Shown here: one piece after another, positions 1-7,513 of the stretch
Layout: each line of letters opens with the position of its first letter
How positions within the stretch are numbered: position 1 is the stretch's first letter
Assembly (NCBI RefSeq): GCF_002934605.1
Contig: NZ_PTJC01000005.1
Coordinates: 1,674,001 to 1,738,000, forward strand
DNA length: 64,000 bases
Direction of reading: 5' to 3'
Origin: Neolewinella xylanilytica
GTDB taxonomy: Bacteria; Bacteroidota; Bacteroidia; Chitinophagales; Saprospiraceae
Notes under the pieces: generated by a model
The model's input: only the letters and a program-made list of their open reading frames with translations
What the model was told of the DNA's origin: nothing
Database searches by the model: none
Translations under genes and position numbers: made by a program

Positions 1-997
1 CGTCGTGCATGTAGGGCGCGGTGAGGGCGACGTTGCGCAGGAAGGGTACCTTGAATACTCCGTCGAAGGCACTACCCCGGTGCTCGCCCACGCCGGCGTC
101 CGCCGAGATCCGGTCGAGGCCGTTGTTAGCGATGGCCACGAAGGGCTGGGTAAGGTTCGTGCCGTGGCAGCTGGAGCAGTTATCGTTGAACAGTTGCTGC
201 CCGTGGAGTTCATCCTCCGAGAAGGCCTCCAGGGGCGGGGCTCCGACGAAGCCGAAAGCGGCATCCATCAGGTCGTCGAAGGGGGAATCCATGCTGGAAA
301 TCGTGGCGCAAAACTTTTCGAGCGCCAGGGTGATGCGGTCCCCGGTCAGGTTTTCGCTGCCAAACGCTTTGCGGCTCAGGATGCGGTACATTTCCTGGCG
401 TTTCAGATCGTCGGCCAGCTCGTTGAGGTCACGGCCCATCTCCACCCGGTCCTGGATGGTGAGGGTGCTCTGCTCCTTGATGGTGGCGGCGCGCTCGTCC
501 CAGAAGAAGGCGACGCTGCCCTCGGTGAAGGAATTGCCGTCGGTGGAGGTTTCCCCGTAGCCGCTCACCTCGGTGGCGAAGGAGGGTACCGAGGCCAGGG
601 CGATGCTGTTACGCTTGGTGTGCCCGCCGTTGATGCCCTTGCTGAAGGCCAGGTCGTCGCCGAAGGCCAGCTCCTGTTTGTGGCAGGTGGCGCAGCTCGT
701 CTCTCCGGTGGCCGATAGCTGGGTATCGTAGAAGAGGACCCGGCCGAGCAGAGCCTTGGTCAGGTCGGCGGGATCCATAGCCAGGGTGGACTGGCCGGCC
801 GTATTTATGGCGATGTGGTCGGGTAACGCCACTTCCCGTTCGAAGGTCACGTTGCCGAGGGTAAGTTCCTGATTCAGTACCGCGAGTTCCTCGGCGGTGA
901 AGGGGGCCACGGCGAGGGCGGCGGGTTCGTTCCGTTCGTCTTCCAGACAGGCCGAGAACGTGAGGGAGACAACGACTAGGGGGAGGAGGTAGCGCAT
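1..997 (-). CDS. Di-haem cytochrome c peroxidase family lipoprotein (3' end cut by window edge)
   Basis: Read on the minus strand from an ATG at 997; the frame is open to base 1, so the C-terminus is missing (about 332 residues seen). The N-terminus is a short hydrophobic signal ending in LTFSAC, a lipobox, so an exported lipoprotein is likely. Two c-type haem sites are visible: CATCH (C102, C105, H106) and CSSCH (C274, C277, H278), with the order and spacing of the MauG/bacterial cytochrome c peroxidase family. Members reduce H2O2 or oxidise other substrates in the periplasm using two haems. The exact substrate cannot be told. The 233 bases between it and the divergent ubiD-like gene hold no other gene. 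Confidence 0.85.
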   Translation of the reverse strand, partial: MRYLLPLVVVSLTFSACLEDERNEPAALAVAPFTAEELAVLNQELTLGNVTFEREVALPDHIAINTAGQSTLAMDPADLTKALLGRVLFYDTQLSATGETSCATCHKQELAFGDDLAFSKGINGGHTKRNSIALASVPSFATEVSGYGETSTDGNSFTEGSVAFFWDERAATIKEQSTLTIQDRVEMGRDLNELADDLKRQEMYRILSRKAFGSENLTGDRITLALEKFCATISSMDSPFDDLMDAAFGFVGAPPLEAFSEDELHGQQLFNDNCSSCHGTNLTQPFVAIANNGLDRISADAGVGEHRGSAFDGVFKVPFLRNVALTAPYMHD

Positions 998-1230
998 AGG
1001 GGAGGGTGTGGGTGGTACGAAGGCCGGTGCGGAGAGCGCGAACCATCAACCGCTGAAGGAAGATACGGGGAAAGTCACGGCACTGCAAGACCAGTGTCAC
1101 TGCAATGTCAGTACATGGACGATGGCGCGGGCCCATTCGTTAGCGCTTTAGGTCATATTTAACAGATTTATTTTACCGTACCCCGACTGCCCCCGCGCAA
1201 CCAAGTACCCGCATCGCCTATTTACCACGC

Positions 1231-3045
1231 ATGTATGCTTCCCTGCGCGACGCCGTCGACGACCTAGAACGCTCCGGTCAACTTCTCCGCATTCGAGCCG
1301 AGGTCGACCCCGATTTGGAAATGGCCGAAATCCACCGGCAAGTCTTCGACGCCCGCGGCCCGGCCCTGCTCTTCGAGCGGGTTAAGGGAAGCCCCTTCCA
1401 GGCCGTATCGAATCTCTACGGCACCTACGAACGCACCGACTTCCTCTTCCGCGATACGCTGCCCGGCGTTAAGAAACTGGTGGAACTCAAGGCCGACCCG
1501 GCAAGCGTGGCGAAGAACCCGCTGCGCTACCTCGGGACACCAAAAACCGCTTTCTCCGCCCTGCCCCGCCGGCACCTGCGCCCCGCCGTCCAGTACGCCC
1601 AAACGACGATCGACCAGCTCCCGCTGGTTAAGTCCTGGCCCATGGACGGCGGCGCCTTCGTCACCCTGCCGCAGGTGTGCACCCTGCCCCCCGGCAGGCG
1701 CAAACCGATGGAGAGCAACATTGGGATGTACCGCATCCAGCTTACCGGTAATGAGTACGCGACCAATAAGGAGATCGGCCTGCACTACCAACTCCACCGC
1801 GGCATCGGCGTCCACCACACCGAATACAACCGCTCCCGCGAACCCTTCCGCTGCTCCGTCTTCATCGGCGGACCGCCCAGCCACGCCTTCTGCGCCATCA
1901 TGCCGCTGCCCGAGGGACTCAGCGAGATGACCTTCGCCGGTATGCTCGCCGGTCGCCGCTTCGGCTACGCCTGGGACCGCGACTGGCTCCTCTCCGCCGA
2001 CGCCGACTTCGTCATCACCGGCACCATCCGCAAGGGGGAGAAAAAACCCGAGGGCCCCTTCGGCGATCACCTGGGGTACTACTCCCTGCAGCACGACTTT
2101 CCGGTCATGGACGTGGAAACCGTCTGGCACCGCAAAGATCCCCTCTGGCACTTCACCGTGGTGGGCCGCCCCCCGGCCGAGGATTCCAGCTTCGGCTACC
2201 TCATCCACAAGATCGTCAAGGACCTTACCCCCGGGGAGTTTCCCGGCATCCGCCAGATCAACGCCGTGGACGAAGCCGGCGTCCACCCCCTGCTGCTGGC
2301 CATCGGCTCGGAGCGCTACATGCCCTTCCGGGAAAAGGTGCCCGAAGAGATCATCACCCAGGCCAACCGCATTCTGGGCAGCGGGCAGACCAGCCTCGCC
2401 AAGTACTGCCTCATCGCCGCCGAGGAGGACGACCCCGAGCTGGACGCCAACGACCAGCCCGCCTTTTTCCGCCACCTGCTCGAACGCTTCGACCCCACCC
2501 GCGACCTCCACTTCCAGACCCGCACCACCATCGATACCCTCGATTATTCCGGCTCCGGCTGGAACGCGGGCTCCAAGCTCATCTGGGCCTGTCGGGGGCC
2601 GGTGCGGCGCACGCTGTCCGCGGAAGTGCCCGCTGCCCTCGACCTGCCGGAAGGTTTCTCCCGTCCGCGCATGGTCGCGCCGGGCATCCTGGCGGTAGAG
2701 GGACCGCCCTTCGCGGGAACGGAAAGCTACGCCACGCTGGAACCATTTTTGCGCCGGGGCGCGGGTGAAAAGCTCCTGGAACAAACGCCATTGATCGTGG
2801 TGTGCGACGACAGTGAGTTTTTGGCCGCCGATTTCGCCAACTTCGTCTGGGCCACCTTCACGCGCAGCAACCCCAGCCACGATATCCACGGCATCGATGC
2901 CTTCACCGAGCATAAGCACTGGGGCTGCCGCGGACCCGTAGTGATCGACGCCCGGATTAAACCGTGGCACGCCCCGGGCTTGGTCACCGATCCCAAGGCG
3001 GTGGAAAGCGCTAGTCGGATCCTCCACGCCGCCGGCTTCCGGTAA
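1231..3045 (+). CDS. UbiD family decarboxylase
   Basis: A 604-residue protein of the UbiD family, prenylated-FMN-dependent (de)carboxylases. The hallmark block PEGPFGDHLGYYS is present (E274 and D279 at the expected catalytic positions), as is the N-terminal SLRD...L...GQL..I..EVDP...EI segment. Bacteroidota homologues of this length are usually annotated as menaquinone-biosynthesis or UbiD-like decarboxylases. No other quinone gene lies nearby, so the substrate (quinone precursor or another aromatic/unsaturated acid) is open. The ATG at 1231 is the first in frame and precedes the conserved N-terminus closely. The last 35 bases overlap the antiparallel 3' end of the next gene. Confidence 0.85.
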   Translation: MYASLRDAVDDLERSGQLLRIRAEVDPDLEMAEIHRQVFDARGPALLFERVKGSPFQAVSNLYGTYERTDFLFRDTLPGVKKLVELKADPASVAKNPLRYLGTPKTAFSALPRRHLRPAVQYAQTTIDQLPLVKSWPMDGGAFVTLPQVCTLPPGRRKPMESNIGMYRIQLTGNEYATNKEIGLHYQLHRGIGVHHTEYNRSREPFRCSVFIGGPPSHAFCAIMPLPEGLSEMTFAGMLAGRRFGYAWDRDWLLSADADFVITGTIRKGEKKPEGPFGDHLGYYSLQHDFPVMDVETVWHRKDPLWHFTVVGRPPAEDSSFGYLIHKIVKDLTPGEFPGIRQINAVDEAGVHPLLLAIGSERYMPFREKVPEEIITQANRILGSGQTSLAKYCLIAAEEDDPELDANDQPAFFRHLLERFDPTRDLHFQTRTTIDTLDYSGSGWNAGSKLIWACRGPVRRTLSAEVPAALDLPEGFSRPRMVAPGILAVEGPPFAGTESYATLEPFLRRGAGEKLLEQTPLIVVCDDSEFLAADFANFVWATFTRSNPSHDIHGIDAFTEHKHWGCRGPVVIDARIKPWHAPGLVTDPKAVESASRILHAAGFR

Positions 3046-4213
3046 GGGTATAGCCGACGTGCCACTCTACGAAGTCCGCCACGCTAAACTGTCGGGCGTT
3101 GACCAGGGTGGCGAGGTACACCCGATCGGAGAGCCGGTACTTCAGGCCGAGGCGCTGCCGGAAGCGATCCACGGGGTTCATGTCACCCGGCGCGACAACG
3201 TAATACTCCGCCTGCACCATTACCGACCAGCGGTGAAATATCAGTTCGTAGGAGGGGAAGACGCCCAGCCGCAGTCGGTCGCCCACGGAGCCCGCCGCGT
3301 GATGGTGTAGTTGCCCGTCTTCGGTCCAGGCCGACACGCGGTTCCCGTCGTGGTACATCAGGGAGCCACCCAGGCCAATCTTGGAGCCGTAGGATAGCCG
3401 TCTACCCACCGTCACCGCGATTCCGCCCAGCCCGTGGGTCAGGCCGCGGTACTTCTCCGATGGTGGTAAGTTTTCGGTTTGGTAGAGTCGCTTCTCCACA
3501 CCGCCGAAGAAGGATATGCTGAGGTCCGTATACGGGGAGAACCGCGGTAGGGGCGGAAGCACCGCCGGTGGCACTTCCCGAATTGCGTAGCGCAGGCCGA
3601 TCCCGGCCGACACGGCGTTCAGCCCCGCGTTCGGCCGCTTGACGTTGCCGTTGGAGACGTGGGTGAGCCCGGCGTCCAGCTGCAGGGCGAAGTGATCGCT
3701 CAGCGGCACCTTACCCGCCACCCGCAGGCGAAAGTAGGCCGTGAGGTAAGTGCTGATGAGCTTATTGAAGGGGTTGCGGTCCGCATCGTAGCGTCGCCAG
3801 CCGGCGGCCAGGCCGATATCGGCACCGTAGGCCAACCGGATTCCGTCACGTTCCCAGAGCGGGGCCAAAAAGCTGCGGTGGAGGGCGACGGGCCGGCCCA
3901 GTTCCCGGCGATTGTGGTAGTGGAGAAACGTCAGTCCGAAGCCAAGTTCCGGCCGCCCGTGGCGCCGTTCCCATTCCCGGTGGCCGGCCGTCCGCACCAG
4001 GAAGCTCGCCGTAGTGGCACCGAAGCGGGTGAGGGGAGCACCACTCAGGTTTTCGCCCCGTAGGAAGGGCTCCACGGGCAGGAGCATCCCCACTTGGTGA
4101 CCGGCGGTCACGGTCCATGGCCGCCGGTTGTCGGCGGTATTCCGGTCGTGCTGCGCCGTGGCGATCGCGCTGATCAGGAACAGGAGATGTACGACGAGGA
4201 GGGCCTGGCGCAT
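3011..4213 (-). CDS. PagL-like acyloxyacyl hydrolase (lipid A deacylase family)
   Basis: A 400-residue protein with a signal peptide (hydrophobic residues 4-20, ending ATAQ) and alternating beta-barrel sequence. The motif HVSNGNVKRPNAGLN places His185 and Ser187 in the H-x-S arrangement of the PagL/acyloxyacyl hydrolase family, outer-membrane enzymes that remove an acyl chain from lipid A. Bacteroidota members typically show HxSNGN..KPN.GLN as here. Length is greater than enterobacterial PagL because of extra barrel or loop sequence. Convergent with the ubiD-like gene, overlapping 35 bases. A perfect GC hairpin abuts the start codon (4214-4231). Confidence 0.75.
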   Translation of the reverse strand: MRQALLVVHLLFLISAIATAQHDRNTADNRRPWTVTAGHQVGMLLPVEPFLRGENLSGAPLTRFGATTASFLVRTAGHREWERRHGRPELGFGLTFLHYHNRRELGRPVALHRSFLAPLWERDGIRLAYGADIGLAAGWRRYDADRNPFNKLISTYLTAYFRLRVAGKVPLSDHFALQLDAGLTHVSNGNVKRPNAGLNAVSAGIGLRYAIREVPPAVLPPLPRFSPYTDLSISFFGGVEKRLYQTENLPPSEKYRGLTHGLGGIAVTVGRRLSYGSKIGLGGSLMYHDGNRVSAWTEDGQLHHHAAGSVGDRLRLGVFPSYELIFHRWSVMVQAEYYVVAPGDMNPVDRFRQRLGLKYRLSDRVYLATLVNARQFSVADFVEWHVGYTLTGSRRRGGSD

Positions 4214-4231
4214 GGGCGGCGGAAGCCGCCC
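4214..4231 (-). other. Perfect 7-bp hairpin abutting a start codon
   Basis: On the minus strand GGGCGGC-TTCC-GCCGCCC ends directly at the ATG of the PagL-like gene. All seven pairs are G-C. If transcribed it would sit in the 5' leader and could limit ribosome access. A regulatory role is inference only. Confidence 0.4.
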
Positions 4232-4361
4232 TTAGTGGCCGGGATCCGCTATGCTACGGGAGCGGGGCTTTCGGGGTTCGGCGCTTTCGAAAAGAAATGT
4301 CGACCCGGTGCCAGCGGCGGTAAATGGACGCCCGGGATTGCCGGGGCCACACCGGTGAAGA

Positions 4362-4919
4362 CTATTTCGGCCCGCCGAACAGGGTCGGGGCGATCATGAT
4401 ACCTACGTAGTCGGATAGTTGGTTACCGAAAAGGAGGTTGTACTCCACCGCAATGCGCAAGTGGCTCAACTCAAGGCCAAGGCGCGGTACCAGCCCCAGC
4501 GCCGAATGGAGTTGGAGATCTCCTTCGTCCATCCTATTGCCGTTGTCGTCGTAGGTGGTGGTCGTACCGACAAATCCGCCGAAGCCGAGTCCGGCAAAGG
4601 GGCGGAAATTACCCTCCGTGCGCAGGTAGTAATCGCCGACGGCGACCACGCTGAGCGTGGTCCCGATGTCGGAAGCGCCTCGGTCAGGATCGGAGATGGA
4701 GGCTAAAAGTTCGTTGCGCAGACCGATGGAGGTGCGGTCGGAGGCGTTGTAGCGAACTTCGGTCCCCATGGCTACCGCCAGGTCGAAGCGCTCCCCGCCC
4801 GGGATTGCGTAGCCAAGCCGCACTACATCCCACTCAAACGCGCGGTAGTTAATAGACTGGGCCGTCAGTACCCCGGAAAGTAGTAGGAAGAGCAGGAAGG
4901 AGAGGTGCGCTTTATGCAT
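4362..4919 (-). CDS. Small outer-membrane beta-barrel protein
   Basis: A 185-residue protein with an N-terminal signal peptide (MHKAHLSFLLFLLLSGVLTAQ) followed by alternating hydrophobic/polar strands and glycine turns (VVAVGDYYLRTEGNFRPFAGLGFGGFVG), typical of an OmpW/OmpA-like eight-stranded barrel (OMP_b-brl type). No enzymatic motif is visible. It lies upstream of the PagL-like gene in the same orientation, 148 bases away, so the two may be co-transcribed. A specific function cannot be assigned. Confidence 0.65.
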   Translation of the reverse strand: MHKAHLSFLLFLLLSGVLTAQSINYRAFEWDVVRLGYAIPGGERFDLAVAMGTEVRYNASDRTSIGLRNELLASISDPDRGASDIGTTLSVVAVGDYYLRTEGNFRPFAGLGFGGFVGTTTTYDDNGNRMDEGDLQLHSALGLVPRLGLELSHLRIAVEYNLLFGNQLSDYVGIMIAPTLFGGPK

Positions 4920-5085
4920 AACAGGCTAATGCGGTACGCTCCTCCCCAGCCGGAGGAACCGGTTACTGGAATGACGCTACCTAACGCCCGCTCCCGACAA
5001 CGCATTGTTCAGCAACTCCGATAAGCTGATTCCATCGCTCCGGGCCCACCGCTGGTGATTACCTTCATTCAATTAAAGCTTTACG

Positions 5086-6276
5086 ATGCTCGACTATCCT
5101 GCCGCTTTGGCGCTTACCCTGGCACCGACATTTGACTGGGGAGAAGAAACCGTTCCGCTAGCCACGGCCACCGGCCGCGTGCTGCGGCAAACGGTGACCG
5201 CCGACCGCGACCAGCCCCCCTTCGACCGGGTCGCCATGGACGGGGTGGCCATCGCCTACGCTGCCTACGCCGCCGGGCAGCGCCGCTTCCCCGTCTCGCA
5301 CATGGCCCCCGCCGGTACCGCTCCCCGACCGCTAGCGGCCACCGATCAGTGCGTCGAGGTCATGACCGGCGCGCCGCTGCCCCCAGGTACGACGACGGTG
5401 ATTCGCTACGAAGATGTGCGCCAGGACGGGGAGGCCTTCGTCTTGCCCGACGGAATAGCCGACGCAACCAGCATCCACCGCCGGGGTACCGATGCCCGGG
5501 CCGGCGATCGTATGTTGGACGATCGGCGGGTGATCGGTCCCGCGGAAATGGCCGTGCTGGCAACCTACGGCGTGGCGGAAGTAACCGTCAGCCGCTGGCC
5601 GCGGGTAGCGATCGCGTCCACCGGCGACGAGGTCGTTTCGGTAGACCGCGATCCCCTCCCACACCAGATCCGCAGTTCCAACGTCCACCAGCTGGCCGCC
5701 CTCTTCCGGGCTGTGGGGATCGAGCCGACCCTGGGGCACCTCGGTGACGATCCGGCCGGTGGGCGGGCGGATCTGGTCGAGCTGGTCCGCGACCACGACG
5801 TGGTCCTCCTCAGCGGTGGCGTATCGAAGGGGAAGCTCGACCACGTTCCCGACTGGCTCGCGGCGGCGGGTATCGAAAAACTGTTCCACCGCGTAGCCCA
5901 GCGCCCCGGTAAACCGCTGTGGGTGGGCCGCGACGCCGCTACCATGGTGTTCGCCCTGCCCGGTAATCCGGCATCGAGCCTGGTCGGCGCGGTGGCCTAC
6001 GTCGGCGCCTGGTTACGTAAGCAGTTGGGCATTTCCCGGCCGGACCGGTCCGTGCGCCTGCTCGAAGCCGTGGACTTTCCGCCCGAACTGACTTTATTCC
6101 GCTCCGTACGGCTCGATCAAACCACGGAAGGGGAAGGCGCCCGGCCGGTATCCAACAACGGGAGCGGAGACCTGGTGAACCTGGCGGCTAGCGACGGATT
6201 CCTGGTTTTGCCCGCCGACCGCGCTAACTTTTTGCCGGGCCATTACTTTCCGTATCTACCCCTCCGGTTCTTTTAA
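5086..6276 (+). CDS. moeA: Molybdopterin molybdotransferase MoeA
   Basis: A 396-residue MoeA (family norm about 400), which inserts molybdate into adenylylated molybdopterin in the last steps of molybdenum-cofactor synthesis. Visible features are the N-terminal block with DRDQPPFDRVAMDG, the TGDEVV motif and the SGGVSKGKLDH motif (S243-G-G-V-S247) of the MoCF-binding domain, and a C-terminal domain IV. It is 10 bases upstream of the mobA-like gene and heads the nitrate-assimilation island, whose nitrate reductase needs this cofactor. A weak -7-like TACCTTCA lies at 5060-5067. Early pathway genes (moaA, moaC and others) are not in the window. Confidence 0.93.
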   Translation: MLDYPAALALTLAPTFDWGEETVPLATATGRVLRQTVTADRDQPPFDRVAMDGVAIAYAAYAAGQRRFPVSHMAPAGTAPRPLAATDQCVEVMTGAPLPPGTTTVIRYEDVRQDGEAFVLPDGIADATSIHRRGTDARAGDRMLDDRRVIGPAEMAVLATYGVAEVTVSRWPRVAIASTGDEVVSVDRDPLPHQIRSSNVHQLAALFRAVGIEPTLGHLGDDPAGGRADLVELVRDHDVVLLSGGVSKGKLDHVPDWLAAAGIEKLFHRVAQRPGKPLWVGRDAATMVFALPGNPASSLVGAVAYVGAWLRKQLGISRPDRSVRLLEAVDFPPELTLFRSVRLDQTTEGEGARPVSNNGSGDLVNLAASDGFLVLPADRANFLPGHYFPYLPLRFF

Positions 6277-6286
6277 TTCGCTCCTT

Positions 6287-7390
6287 ATGCACCAGAAGCA
6301 TCCCAAAATGACGCGTCCGGCCCTCGGTCACTACGGCCGCACGGAATTCGCCCTCGTCGGCACCACCTGCGAGCGTATGGAACGACTGATGGCGGAATGG
6401 GCGGCCCGCTTCGCCGAATACCGTTGCCTAACCGTAACGGGCGAGCACCGGGACCACCCCACGCCGGCGTCGATTCGGTACGGCCGCAAACACTTCACCC
6501 CCGGTATGGACGACTGGAACGAATACGACGACCGGCTACTCGGCCAGGACTACGACCTGGTGCTGGTAAACGGCAATCACTACCCGGCCAAGCGGCAGAT
6601 CGTATTCGTCGACGAGGCGAAAGCCGCCACCCTCGAAAGGCGGAAGGAGCAGCTCACCGACATCTTCGCTATCGTGCACGTCAACGGCCCCGCGGCCATG
6701 CCGGAGTGGTTAAAGACCCTGGCGAGTCAGCAGCACTGTCCGCCGATCACCACCACCATGAGCCTCCTCGAACCACTCGCCGACGGTATCGGGCGGGCAC
6801 TGAAAAGCGGCGTTCCCCGCCTGCGCGCCCTCATACTGGCCGGTGGCGCCAGCAGCCGGATGGGGGAAGACAAGGGCCAGCTCGTGTACCGGAACGGGCA
6901 AACGGAAGTCGAGCGGCTCTACCATCTCTGCCTTTCCTGCGGGGTGGCGGCGAGCATTTCCGTCCGCGAGGGCACGGATGCGGAGGCATATCCCGCTCCG
7001 GTCATCCCGGATCGTTTCCTCGGCATGGGGCCGGCGGGGGCCATCTGTTCGGCTTTCCTGGAGGATCCCGACGCCGCCTGGCTGGTACTGGCTTGCGATC
7101 TGCCCCTGCTGGATACGGACACCCTCCGCCAACTCATCGACGCCCGCGCTCCGGAGCGCTACGCCACCGCCGTCCGCGGACCGGAGCGGGAATGGCCCGA
7201 ACCCCTAATTGCGATCTACGAACCCCGTGCCTACCAGCGACTCCTACGGTTCCTGACGTTGGGCTACTCTTGTCCGCGGAAGCTGCTCATCAATAGCTCG
7301 ATCCAGCTGGTCAACCTGGACGACATGCTCCCCCTCACCAACGCGAATACGCCGGAGGAGCGCGACCGGGTCCGGAGCATCTTTCGGTAG
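6287..7390 (+). CDS. mobA: MobA-type molybdenum cofactor guanylyltransferase with N-terminal MobB-like domain
   Basis: A 367-residue two-domain protein. Residues from about 180 form an NTP transferase with the nucleotide-binding loop LILAGGASSRMGEDKG (from L182) and VLACDLPLLD, as in MobA, which attaches GMP to molybdopterin. The first about 175 residues recall MobB (YDLVLVNGNHYPAKRQIVFVDEAK resembles the MobB segment around the metal/GTP site) but show no Walker A loop: the expected place reads ALVGTTCERMERL. This domain is therefore called degenerate. It follows moeA by 10 bases. An alternative ATG eight codons in (MTRPALG) would remove only MHQKHPK. Confidence 0.85.
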   Translation: MHQKHPKMTRPALGHYGRTEFALVGTTCERMERLMAEWAARFAEYRCLTVTGEHRDHPTPASIRYGRKHFTPGMDDWNEYDDRLLGQDYDLVLVNGNHYPAKRQIVFVDEAKAATLERRKEQLTDIFAIVHVNGPAAMPEWLKTLASQQHCPPITTTMSLLEPLADGIGRALKSGVPRLRALILAGGASSRMGEDKGQLVYRNGQTEVERLYHLCLSCGVAASISVREGTDAEAYPAPVIPDRFLGMGPAGAICSAFLEDPDAAWLVLACDLPLLDTDTLRQLIDARAPERYATAVRGPEREWPEPLIAIYEPRAYQRLLRFLTLGYSCPRKLLINSSIQLVNLDDMLPLTNANTPEERDRVRSIFR

Positions 7391-7439
7391 GCGGCCACTG
7401 GAAAGCAAAGAACGAGAGCGAGGGAAATTTTTACAGGGC

Positions 7440-7471
7440 TTGCGTAGTTACGTAGAATATACGTAGATTTG
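7440..7471 (+). promoter_or_regulatory. Predicted nirB promoter (TTG-N21-TAGATTTG)
   Basis: The -7 box TAGATTTG (7464-7471) fits the Bacteroidota TAnnTTTG consensus and has a TTG at 7440-7442, 21 bases upstream. The box overlaps the TACGTA at 7460-7465, making the composite TACGTAGATTTG, which recurs exactly on the minus strand in front of the porin-nrt operon. The ATG of nirB is 42 bases downstream of the box. Confidence 0.6.
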
Positions 7472-7500
7472 CTTACGTAGCAATCTACGTATGCTACGTA
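7449..7500. promoter_or_regulatory. Cluster of five TACGTA palindromes upstream of nirB (candidate operator)
   Basis: TACGTA occurs at 7449-7454, 7460-7465, 7474-7479, 7486-7491 and 7495-7500. Three of them are embedded in a larger near-perfect inverted repeat: TACGTAGATTTGC (7460-7472), a central TTACGTA, and GCAATCTACGTA (7480-7491). Sites lie on the -7 box and in the 5' leader. The same hexamer clusters in the nrt/nas divergent promoter region, so it is probably bound by a nitrate-regulon regulator. That protein's identity is not shown. Confidence 0.65.
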
Positions 7501-7513
7501 AACGCCAGCCACT

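Noticed and set aside
1264-3027. Long open frame (587 codons) on the minus strand opposite the UbiD-like gene
   Set aside because: High-GC shadow of a well-supported gene; its predicted residues match no family and the overlap is complete.
4404-4409. Single TACGTA in the small outer-membrane protein gene
   Set aside because: An isolated copy inside coding sequence, not near a promoter; expected occasionally by chance.
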